A stretch of 47,231 bases of DNA, from NCBI GenBank assembly GCA_018240245.1, contig JAFEGD010000021.1, positions 1 through 47,231 of the forward strand. The letters run 5' to 3'. The stretch's first letter is position 1; every line of letters begins with the position of its first letter. This document shows positions 30,309-36,910 of the stretch, one piece after another. The translations under genes and the position numbers were made by a program. Origin of the DNA: Spirochaetota bacterium (lineage in GTDB: Bacteria; Spirochaetota; Leptospiria; Turneriellales; Turneriellaceae). Below the pieces are notes generated by a model. The model did no database searches. It had not been told where the DNA came from and saw nothing but the letters and a program-made list of their open reading frames with translations.

Positions 30309-31832
30309 CTAAGCGTTGATAAAACGTCGGCGATAAATATTGATTAAAATTCCTATACAGATAAAACATAGAAGCATGTGCGAACCGCCGTAGCTCACAA
30401 AACTGAGCGGAATCCCCGTCACGGGGAGCATGCCGAGCGAGATGCCGATATTGATAAAAATATGGAGAAAGAAAATTAACGCGATTCCCGAGGCGAGCAT
30501 GGCGCCGAAGTCGTCTTTAGAACTGACGGCGATGTTGATCGCGCGTAAGATAATGCCAAACAAGATCACGAGTAAAAGACCAGCACCCCAGAAGCCCAAT
30601 TGCTCGCCGACGACAGAAAAGATAAAGTCGTTATACCATTCGGGCAAAAACGGTGTTTCTCCTTTTGTCATGTCGCCTTTGAACAATCCTTTGCCCGAAA
30701 ATTTTCCCGAGCCGACGGTAATGAGCGAGTGCCGCAATTGATAACCGGCGCCCTTTTGAAATTTATCCGGGTTCACAAAAGATACGATACGAATCACTTG
30801 GTGCGGTTTGAAATTTATAAACTTGTTGAACATGAACCCCGACGCAAACGAAAGGCCGACGATGAGCGCAATATTTGCGACACGCCGCATCCACCGCGCG
30901 CCGGTCATGAAGTTACCTAATATACCGAGCGCGTAGAAGAAAAGCCCCGCACCGCCGATTGCAACCATGACGTACGTATTGCGCAGCATATCGCGCAAGA
31001 AACTCGGATTCGCCTGTTCGATTGTTGCCGCGGTCTGCCAGAATATTTTTAGGTTATCGCCTTGCGACAGCGTTTCTTTCGCCCAATTGACGAGGTTCTT
31101 GTCGTGGATGAGGCGCGTATTATAATTGAGATTTTCTGCGACTTCCCAGACTTCATAATTCAGAATGCGCACCGCATCGGCGAGGCGAAAATGTTCTTCT
31201 CTGAGCGCGTTATAGATATCGTCGACGATGATATAGCGCATATATTCGAGAAACATCGGCGTAAAAAGTGCGATAAAGCCCACGATTGCGAACCCGAAAA
31301 GCACCGCCGTATTCGCTCCGCCTATGAACAGCATGCCGAAGAGAATCGCCATGAACATGACGGCGCCGCCGAGGTCGGGCTGCACGCCGATGAGGATTGC
31401 CGGCACTACCGCTAATATGGTCGGTAAAATCAATTCTTTGAGTTTCCCGATTTCTGATTCGCGCAGGACAAGATATTTGCTGAGTGTAATAACTAGTACA
31501 AGTTTCATCAATTCTGCTGGCTGAAAACTGATACCGAAAAGACTGAACCACGAGCGCGCACCTTTTACTTCTTTACCGACATGCGGTATCATCACGAGAA
31601 TAAGCGCCAAGATGCCGACTGCGTAAATCATCGGCGCGAACGAACCCAAGAGCTGGTAGTTGACGTTCGCGAAGATCAACATCACAATCACGCTGAGAAT
31701 TAGCCAAACAATTTTCTTATGCGCGAGTTCTTCGCCGGTGACGCCGCCGCCGTAGAGTACCATGACACCGATGAGTGTCGCCGAAACGGTAAGGCCGATC
31801 AAAAGCCAATCGAGGCGGGCAAAGCGTTCCAC
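30309..31832 (-). CDS. rodA: RodA, SEDS peptidoglycan polymerase (elongation)
   Basis: RodA polymerises glycan strands together with PBP2. 'SFQPAELMKLVLVITLSKYL' and 'FLPEWYNDFIFSVVGEQLGF' (the catalytic Asp is the D of NDF) are SEDS signatures; the end 'GIPLSFVSYGGSHMLL' matches the family. At 507 residues it is about 135 longer than E. coli RodA: residues about 198-300 form a hydrophilic insert ('ALREEHFRLADAVRILNYEV') between membrane helices. The start is a GTG; the whole 21-base gap to mrdA is a repeat-like palindrome, and the only good Shine-Dalgarno (AAGGAGG) lies within the end of mrdA, more than 30 bases upstream. Confidence 0.93.
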   Translation of the reverse strand: MERFARLDWLLIGLTVSATLIGVMVLYGGGVTGEELAHKKIVWLILSVIVMLIFANVNYQLLGSFAPMIYAVGILALILVMIPHVGKEVKGARSWFSLFGISFQPAELMKLVLVITLSKYLVLRESEIGKLKELILPTILAVVPAILIGVQPDLGGAVMFMAILFGMLFIGGANTAVLFGFAIVGFIALFTPMFLEYMRYIIVDDIYNALREEHFRLADAVRILNYEVWEVAENLNYNTRLIHDKNLVNWAKETLSQGDNLKIFWQTAATIEQANPSFLRDMLRNTYVMVAIGGAGLFFYALGILGNFMTGARWMRRVANIALIVGLSFASGFMFNKFINFKPHQVIRIVSFVNPDKFQKGAGYQLRHSLITVGSGKFSGKGLFKGDMTKGETPFLPEWYNDFIFSVVGEQLGFWGAGLLLVILFGIILRAINIAVSSKDDFGAMLASGIALIFFLHIFINIGISLGMLPVTGIPLSFVSYGGSHMLLCFICIGILINIYRRRFINA

Positions 31833-31853
31833 GGTTCGACAAGCTCGCCGACC
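31833..31853. repeat. 21-base palindromic repeat filling the mrdA-rodA gap
   Basis: The gap starts GGTTCG and ends CCGACC on the plus strand; these pair (one G-T) around a nine-base loop. It occupies exactly the space between the mrdA TGA and the rodA GTG. The word TTCGACAAGCTC resembles an intergenic repeat known in many genomes (from memory). Confidence 0.5.
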
Positions 31854-33710
31854 TCAGTCGGAGAGTCCTCCTTTTAGCTTCTGCGAATACTTGACGAAGA
31901 CATCGCGTGCGATGGGGGCCGCGCCGACCGACCCGCCGATACCGCGTTCGATAATGACGCCGACGACCAACATGTCTTTGGGGTCGCCGTCGAACGGGCC
32001 GTAGCCGATGAACCACGCATGCTGCGACGCTTTGTTAAAGCGATCGCCCGAGCGCGTTTGCACGGTTCCGGTTTTGCCGCCGACCGGGATTAGTCCCGGT
32101 AATTTGAAGAGCGCTGCGGCGGTGCCTCGCGTTGTTACCGCGCGCAACCCCTCGCGTACCGTTTGCACCGCCGATTTCGAGAGTGGTATTTGATCGGCGA
32201 TGATCGGTTTCACGTCGAATTTCACTTGGTCGTTTTCGGCAAAGCGTACTTGGCGGATGAGATGCGGTTTGTAGATTGTGCCGCCTGTCGCGATGGCGGA
32301 GTAAAAGCCGATCATGCCGACGAGCGTCGTTTCGATAAAGCCTTGACCGATCGACATGTTAATCGTATCGCCGTCGAACCAGCGCGTATTAAACGTTTTC
32401 TCTTTCCACGCGCCGTCGGGAACGAAACCCGCGATTTCGCTCGGTAAATCGATTTGCGATTTTTCTCCGAGATGAAAATAGCGCGAATATTTAATCATCG
32501 GTTCGGCGCCCATGCGATAACCCGCTTCGTAGAAATAGACCGAGCAACTCTGCGCAATACCGCCGACAAGATCGTTATCGCCGTGGCGCGCCCAGTCGTT
32601 AAAGACCGCGTCGGGTGAGCCTTGATAGCTGCTTTTCAGAATAAATTTTCCGGGGCAAAAATAGTGATCCGATTTTGTTAAACGTTTCTCTTCGAGGCCC
32701 GCGAGCGCGACGAGCGGTTTGTACGTCGACGCCGGGGGGTATTTCGTCGAGATAGCCCGGTTGATCTCGGCTTTCTGTTCTTGAATCGTGCGAATATGCT
32801 CGCTGCGCAGCGGATTATCTAATGCGATCAAGAGGTTGGGGTCAAAATCGGGCTTCGACACAATCGCCAAGATTTCTCCGGTGAACGGGCGAACCGCGAT
32901 GAGTCCGCCCGTTTTATCTCCCATTGCCTTAGAAGCGGCGATTTGCAAATCGGCGTCGATCGTCAAGATGAGGTTGTTACCGGGAACAAAGTTGCGAAAA
33001 ACTTTTTGCTCTTCGATGTCGCCGCTCGCCGACTTAATTTGCACGATCTCGCCGTCTTCGCCGCGCAGCATCGTGTCGTACTGCGCTTCGAGTCCGTTCT
33101 TGCCGGTGTACTGGTAGCTACGCACGCCGGCCGCGAGTTCGCGGCGGTTGGGCAAGCCGACATAACCGGTGAGGTGCGCGGCGTCGTGGCCAAGATTATA
33201 GAGGCGACGCGAAGTCGGCCGAATAATCAACTTCGAGAACGTGATATAATAGTCGGCGATGACGGTCGTTTGCTCTGGTTTCAAGTTTTCGATGAGCACG
33301 ATTTCTTCTTGCGCTTTATAACGATTGTCTGCGACTTTTTGCGTCAGCGAGCCTTCGGGAAAACGTAAGAGGCGTTCGAGCTTCGCGACTAGTTCTTTGA
33401 GTTCTTTCTTCTTTGGGAAATGCGCGGGGATAACGCTTAAGGACACCGTCGACGAATTCGAGACGATGTACGTCGCTTTATCGCGGCTCGTATAGTTACG
33501 CGCAAACATTTCGCCGCGCGGCGCAGTCATCGCGACGACGCGGCGAATGACGCGCTGCGATTTTTCAAAGAAATCGTCGCCGCGCACTAGTTGTAAATCG
33601 CCGATACGCAAGAGCAAGAGTGCAAGCATTCCTAACGTAAAAATTGTGAGACCCGTCACACGCCGGTCGAGACGCTGGCGCAACTGGAATTGTTGAATCG
33701 ATTGCGCCAT
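31854..33710 (-). CDS. mrdA: Penicillin-binding protein 2 (elongasome transpeptidase)
   Basis: A class B PBP of 618 residues, anchored by one N-terminal helix ('VTGLTIFTLGMLALLLLRIG'). Pedestal motifs include 'YVGLPNRRELAAG'. The transpeptidase active site is 'PASTYKPL' (SxxK; catalytic Ser), 'SCSVYFY' at the SxN position (Ser in place of Asn) and 'GGKTGTVQ' (KTG). PBP2 crosslinks new wall during elongation in partnership with RodA (next gene) and MreC (upstream). It follows mreD by one base. The last codons hold AAAGGAGGA, which can serve as ribosome-binding site for rodA. Confidence 0.95.
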   Translation of the reverse strand: MAQSIQQFQLRQRLDRRVTGLTIFTLGMLALLLLRIGDLQLVRGDDFFEKSQRVIRRVVAMTAPRGEMFARNYTSRDKATYIVSNSSTVSLSVIPAHFPKKKELKELVAKLERLLRFPEGSLTQKVADNRYKAQEEIVLIENLKPEQTTVIADYYITFSKLIIRPTSRRLYNLGHDAAHLTGYVGLPNRRELAAGVRSYQYTGKNGLEAQYDTMLRGEDGEIVQIKSASGDIEEQKVFRNFVPGNNLILTIDADLQIAASKAMGDKTGGLIAVRPFTGEILAIVSKPDFDPNLLIALDNPLRSEHIRTIQEQKAEINRAISTKYPPASTYKPLVALAGLEEKRLTKSDHYFCPGKFILKSSYQGSPDAVFNDWARHGDNDLVGGIAQSCSVYFYEAGYRMGAEPMIKYSRYFHLGEKSQIDLPSEIAGFVPDGAWKEKTFNTRWFDGDTINMSIGQGFIETTLVGMIGFYSAIATGGTIYKPHLIRQVRFAENDQVKFDVKPIIADQIPLSKSAVQTVREGLRAVTTRGTAAALFKLPGLIPVGGKTGTVQTRSGDRFNKASQHAWFIGYGPFDGDPKDMLVVGVIIERGIGGSVGAAPIARDVFVKYSQKLKGGLSD

Positions 33711-33711
33711 A

Positions 33712-34263
33712 TTATCCTAAGCGGCGAATGACGCGATGGTTCTCGGTCTTTTCGACCGTCGGAAAAGCCCACCGCAGCAGGCGAAACCATACGATCGAAA
33801 TCACGGCGGTAAAGATCGCCTCGGGTATGACGATGGTGATGAGCGATGCGGCGTTCGCGCTACTATGAAAAATGGCGATTGTGAAAAACATGATGACGCC
33901 CTTCAAAATCGAAGCCGCAAATACGACGATGACGACGAGCGAAGTTGCGTCTTTATTGATGTCGCGCGCGACTTTACCGGCGACAAAGCCGACAATCGTT
34001 TTTGCGAGCGCCGAAGTGCCGATATAATATTGCACATCTTGCTTTACCAAGTTGGTATAACCGCCGAGATTGATGTCTTGTAATAGACCGCCGAAAAAAC
34101 CGATCCAGAGTGCGGCAAACGAGCCGCGATAGAGCGCAAAATAGACGGTCAATATCAACAGAAAATCGGGCTTGATCGAGCCCAGCGCGAAAAAATCGAC
34201 GCTCGTTTGAAAAAAATACGAAACGAAAATGGCGATGCCGATGACGACTTTCTCTAAAATCAT
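33712..34263 (-). CDS. mreD: MreD, elongasome membrane protein
   Basis: A 183-residue inner-membrane protein with about five to six helices ('FVSYFFQTSVDFFALGSIKP', 'FLLILTVYFALYRG', 'SLVVIVVFAASILKGVIMF'). 'KPDFLLILTVYFALYRGSFA' together with 'GFFGGLLQDI' is the standard MreD pattern. It links MreC and the cell-wall enzymes. The start ATG overlaps the mreC stop (ATGA). Confidence 0.9.
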   Translation of the reverse strand: MILEKVVIGIAIFVSYFFQTSVDFFALGSIKPDFLLILTVYFALYRGSFAALWIGFFGGLLQDINLGGYTNLVKQDVQYYIGTSALAKTIVGFVAGKVARDINKDATSLVVIVVFAASILKGVIMFFTIAIFHSSANAASLITIVIPEAIFTAVISIVWFRLLRWAFPTVEKTENHRVIRRLG

Positions 34264-35411
34264 GGCGCGCCTCCCGGTGCGGGGGGAGTAACAGGGGCGG
34301 TTGTCGGCATCTGCGGTGCAAGCGGCGTCGGCTTGTCGTTGATGATGATTTGTTCGTCTGCCTTCTTGGGTATTTTACGTTGAGTATTTTTTTTCGAAAC
34401 GGGTTTTGCGATCGGCGGTATATCCCCCTCGTCTTCGTCTTTGCTTGCATCGTTCGACGTCGGTAGCGGCGCCGGTGCGGGCTGGAGTTTCGGCTCTTCG
34501 ACGGTATCGGATTTCAGCGGTAAAAATTGCAACGCTTCGGTTTCGACTTTTTTCTGAATAACAATCACGAAATCGAGTTTCTTAAAATCGATTACCGGTT
34601 GAATTTCGGCTTTTTGAAAACTGCCGAGCCGCTCGATGCGTTTGCCGATCGTACCGACGGGTAGCCCGCGCGGAAAAATGCCGTCGCCGCCCGACGTGAC
34701 GATCTCGTCGCCAGTCGCGATAAAAACACCGAGGCTCAAATAGTCGATGAGCGGCATTTCTTGGTGCGGACTCTGGCCGTTGAGGAGTGCCCAGTGCCCG
34801 GTTTTTTTCACGGTAACGCCGATGCGCGAAAACTGGTCGGTGAGCGGCAGAATACGCGCCGAGTGTGGGTTCACCTGAATCACTTTGCCGACGATACCGG
34901 CAATCAGTTTTGCCTCGGGTGGTTTGCCCGCCGCTTGCGGCACCATAATCGTTTGCAACGCGACCACCGGCATGTACGTGCTCACCCCTTCGGCGCTGCC
35001 TTTGTTAATGATAATCGTACGAAACCAGTTATCGGGGTCTTGCGAAATCACTTCGGCTTGCAGCACGGGGTAGTTCGCGATTGGCGGCAATTGTAAAAAT
35101 TGCCGCAGCTTCGTATTTTCTTCGCGCAAGCGCACGAGTTCGACTTGCGTGTCGAGATTCTGCTTCACCTTTTCGAGTAGCGCGTCGCGTTCGCCGCGAA
35201 TCGCCTCGTACGTGCCATAGCTATCGACGAAGCGCGAGACTCCCTTACCGAACGACGAAAACGTGTCCGAAAAAAAATCAAGCGTGCGGCTTGCGGTGTT
35301 CGCGGTGCGCGCAATCATATTCGATTTCCAGATGAGACAGGTTAAACAAAATAAAACGGTGAAAACGAGCGACGAAGCAGATTTATAGCGCGAGAGGAGT
35401 TCAGCCAGCAT
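34260..35411 (-). CDS. mreC: MreC, elongasome scaffold
   Basis: A bitopic inner-membrane protein of 383 residues. One N-terminal helix ('LVFTVLFCLTCLIW'), a coiled coil (about 65-110, 'LREENTKLRQFLQL'), then the periplasmic beta domain ('VISQDPDNWFRTIIINKGSA', 'IAGIVGKVIQVNPHSARILP', 'GDEIVTSGGDGIFPRGLPVG'). The C-terminal 100 residues are a Pro/Lys/Asp-rich tail not present in E. coli MreC. It heads the operon mreC-mreD-mrdA-rodA; mreB is elsewhere. The upstream promoter has a palindrome within a 20-base spacer. Confidence 0.95.
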   Translation of the reverse strand: MLAELLSRYKSASSLVFTVLFCLTCLIWKSNMIARTANTASRTLDFFSDTFSSFGKGVSRFVDSYGTYEAIRGERDALLEKVKQNLDTQVELVRLREENTKLRQFLQLPPIANYPVLQAEVISQDPDNWFRTIIINKGSAEGVSTYMPVVALQTIMVPQAAGKPPEAKLIAGIVGKVIQVNPHSARILPLTDQFSRIGVTVKKTGHWALLNGQSPHQEMPLIDYLSLGVFIATGDEIVTSGGDGIFPRGLPVGTIGKRIERLGSFQKAEIQPVIDFKKLDFVIVIQKKVETEALQFLPLKSDTVEEPKLQPAPAPLPTSNDASKDEDEGDIPPIAKPVSKKNTQRKIPKKADEQIIINDKPTPLAPQMPTTAPVTPPAPGGAP

Positions 35412-35426
35412 GGGGACTCAATTCGA

Positions 35427-35458
35427 ATTATGTCTCTTCATTAGAGACGTTGCGTCAA
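35427..35458 (-). promoter_or_regulatory. Promoter of the mreC operon with palindrome in a 20-base spacer
   Basis: Minus strand: -35 TTGACG, 20-base spacer, -10 CATAAT. The spacer contains GTCTCT-N5-AGAGAC (35432-35448). A long spacer with a central palindrome resembles MerR-type control, but no such regulator is nearby. The leader is about nine bases. Confidence 0.5.
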
Positions 35459-35487
35459 TAGTATTTCGGGGGTGTCGTGTGACTATG

Positions 35488-35601
35488 GTGACTAGGCGGG
35501 AACTCGCGCAAGCTATACTCAAAAGCGATTCTTTGTCGCAGTTGCCGAGGCGGTTTTGATAACCGGCAAAAAATCGCGCCAGCGAGTTCCCGCTTAGTCA
35601 C
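35488..35601. repeat. MITE-like 114-bp element with terminal inverted repeats
   Basis: Left end GTGACTAGGCGGGAACTCGC; right end, read in reverse complement, GTGACTAAGCGGGAACTCGC: 19 of 20 identical. The interior has no ORF and contains further self-complementary words (GCGATT / AATCGC). The right 38 bases match 1348-1385 at 33 positions. A GTGACTATG also lies directly to the left (35479-35487), perhaps a trace of an older end. It lies between the divergent mreC and regulator promoters. Confidence 0.75.
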
Positions 35602-35635
35602 GTACCCTCACTCACGATTGCATAAAAAACTTCCC

Positions 35636-35663
35636 TCGACACCATGGCAAAATTGCCGATAAT
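35636..35663 (+). promoter_or_regulatory. Promoter of the cyclic-nucleotide regulator gene, with operator-like palindrome
   Basis: -35 TCGACA (35636-35641), 16-base spacer, -10 GATAAT (35658-35663). Inside the spacer is GGCAA-AA-TTGCC (35646-35657). TAAGG precedes the ATG at 35676 by a few bases. Confidence 0.5.
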
Positions 35664-35675
35664 AAGCCTAAGGGT

Positions 35676-36878
35676 ATGGCAGAAGTTCGTATTAAAGATT
35701 ACAAAGTCGGGTCGACAGTTGTCATACAAAATGCCCCGAATCCCGGAATCTTTTATATCGTGCGCAAGGGCGTGCTCGCGATCGATACCGAGCACCGTTT
35801 GAGCGACAAGGTTCTCTCGCGCTTCGAACCCGGCGATAGTTTTGGTCTGGTCTCGGCGTTGACCGGCCATCATTTTCTCGTAACGATCTATGCCGCGACC
35901 GAAGCGCAGGTCGCCGAGATTCCCGTATCGATGATTGGGTCGTATCTGAAATCGCAAAGCGAACTCGCGATCAAAATGTTGCGCCTCTATTCGCGCGAGC
36001 TGCGCACAATACAACTGCATCTCTCTAAACTCGATACCCCCGAAGGGCGCGCAATTACTCCCGAAGTGTTGCTCCATTTAGCGCAAAAATATATCGAGTG
36101 GAACAAGCCGCATTATGCCGCTCGCGCGCTGCACGAATATATTCCATGGGCTGAAAGCAATAACGGCGTCTACCTTGAAATGGCCAAAGAGCTTTGGTCG
36201 AGCGTAGAGAAAGACTATAAGCCGATCGTCTTCGCCGCGAAAGCGACGCCGGTGCCGCCAGACACGATGATCTTCTCCGAAGGCGAAGTGGGGCGCGAGA
36301 TATTTATCATTCTCGCAGGCTCGGTCAAAATTATGCGGATTGTCCGCGGCGAAGAATTTATTATCGATATTTTGGGTGCCGGCGAACTTTTCGGCGAGAT
36401 GGCTTTTATCGAAAACGCTCCGCGCATGGGCTCGGCGGTAACGACGCAAGAATCGCAGATTATCCGCATTACCCCCGAACAGCTCGTTTCGAGCGTCGCC
36501 GAAGGCGTCTTGCAAAAAATATTCGAAAACATGGCGCGACGCATTTGGTTCTCGCACCAGCGTCTCATTATTTTCAAAATATCCGACCCGCTCGTGCGTA
36601 TGTATGCGTATCTTTATAATCTCGTGCGCAACCAAAATTTACGCACGCGCGAACGCGGCGGCCAAGACCATGCGTACCGCTTTGAGATTACCTTCGAAGA
36701 ACTGAAGACTCTCTGCGGTATCGTGCGTCTCAAAGATTCGACGCACGCCAATTTCTTATCGAGCGGCAATTTTATTCTCGCACCCGACAGCATCACGATC
36801 AAGAGCAAGAAGCGCCTCGAAGACACAATTGCGTTCTACCGCGCAAAGTCGGGCCAGATTATTGTCGAAACAAAATGA
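35676..36878 (+). CDS. Regulator with two cyclic-nucleotide-binding domains
   Basis: A 400-residue cytosolic protein of the Crp/Fnr superfamily with an unusual layout: a cNMP-binding domain at about 8-105 ('GIFYIVRKGVLAIDTE', 'FEPGDSFGLVSALTG'), a helical linker (about 110-195), a second cNMP domain (about 200-300, 'FSEGEVGREIFIILAGSVKI', 'GELFGEMAFIENAPRMGSAV'), and a C-terminal winged-helix-like region ('FEITFEELKTLCGIVRLKDS'). Only the second domain retains the FGE...R phosphate-cassette pattern; the first is degenerate. It could bind DNA, or act as a signalling adaptor. It is transcribed away from mreC and ends in a hairpin shared with the converging gene. Confidence 0.85.
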   Translation: MAEVRIKDYKVGSTVVIQNAPNPGIFYIVRKGVLAIDTEHRLSDKVLSRFEPGDSFGLVSALTGHHFLVTIYAATEAQVAEIPVSMIGSYLKSQSELAIKMLRLYSRELRTIQLHLSKLDTPEGRAITPEVLLHLAQKYIEWNKPHYAARALHEYIPWAESNNGVYLEMAKELWSSVEKDYKPIVFAAKATPVPPDTMIFSEGEVGREIFIILAGSVKIMRIVRGEEFIIDILGAGELFGEMAFIENAPRMGSAVTTQESQIIRITPEQLVSSVAEGVLQKIFENMARRIWFSHQRLIIFKISDPLVRMYAYLYNLVRNQNLRTRERGGQDHAYRFEITFEELKTLCGIVRLKDSTHANFLSSGNFILAPDSITIKSKKRLEDTIAFYRAKSGQIIVETK

Positions 36879-36910
36879 CCTTAGCTTTTTGCCTTCGGCA
36901 AAAACTAAGG
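36879..36910. terminator. Shared hairpin terminator
   Basis: Arms CCTTAGCTTTTTGCC and GGCAAAAACTAAGG (one bulged C) around TTC. It begins at the base after the regulator's stop and contains the TAG stop of the converging gene (36905-36907). The built-in T/A runs allow termination in both directions. Confidence 0.75.
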
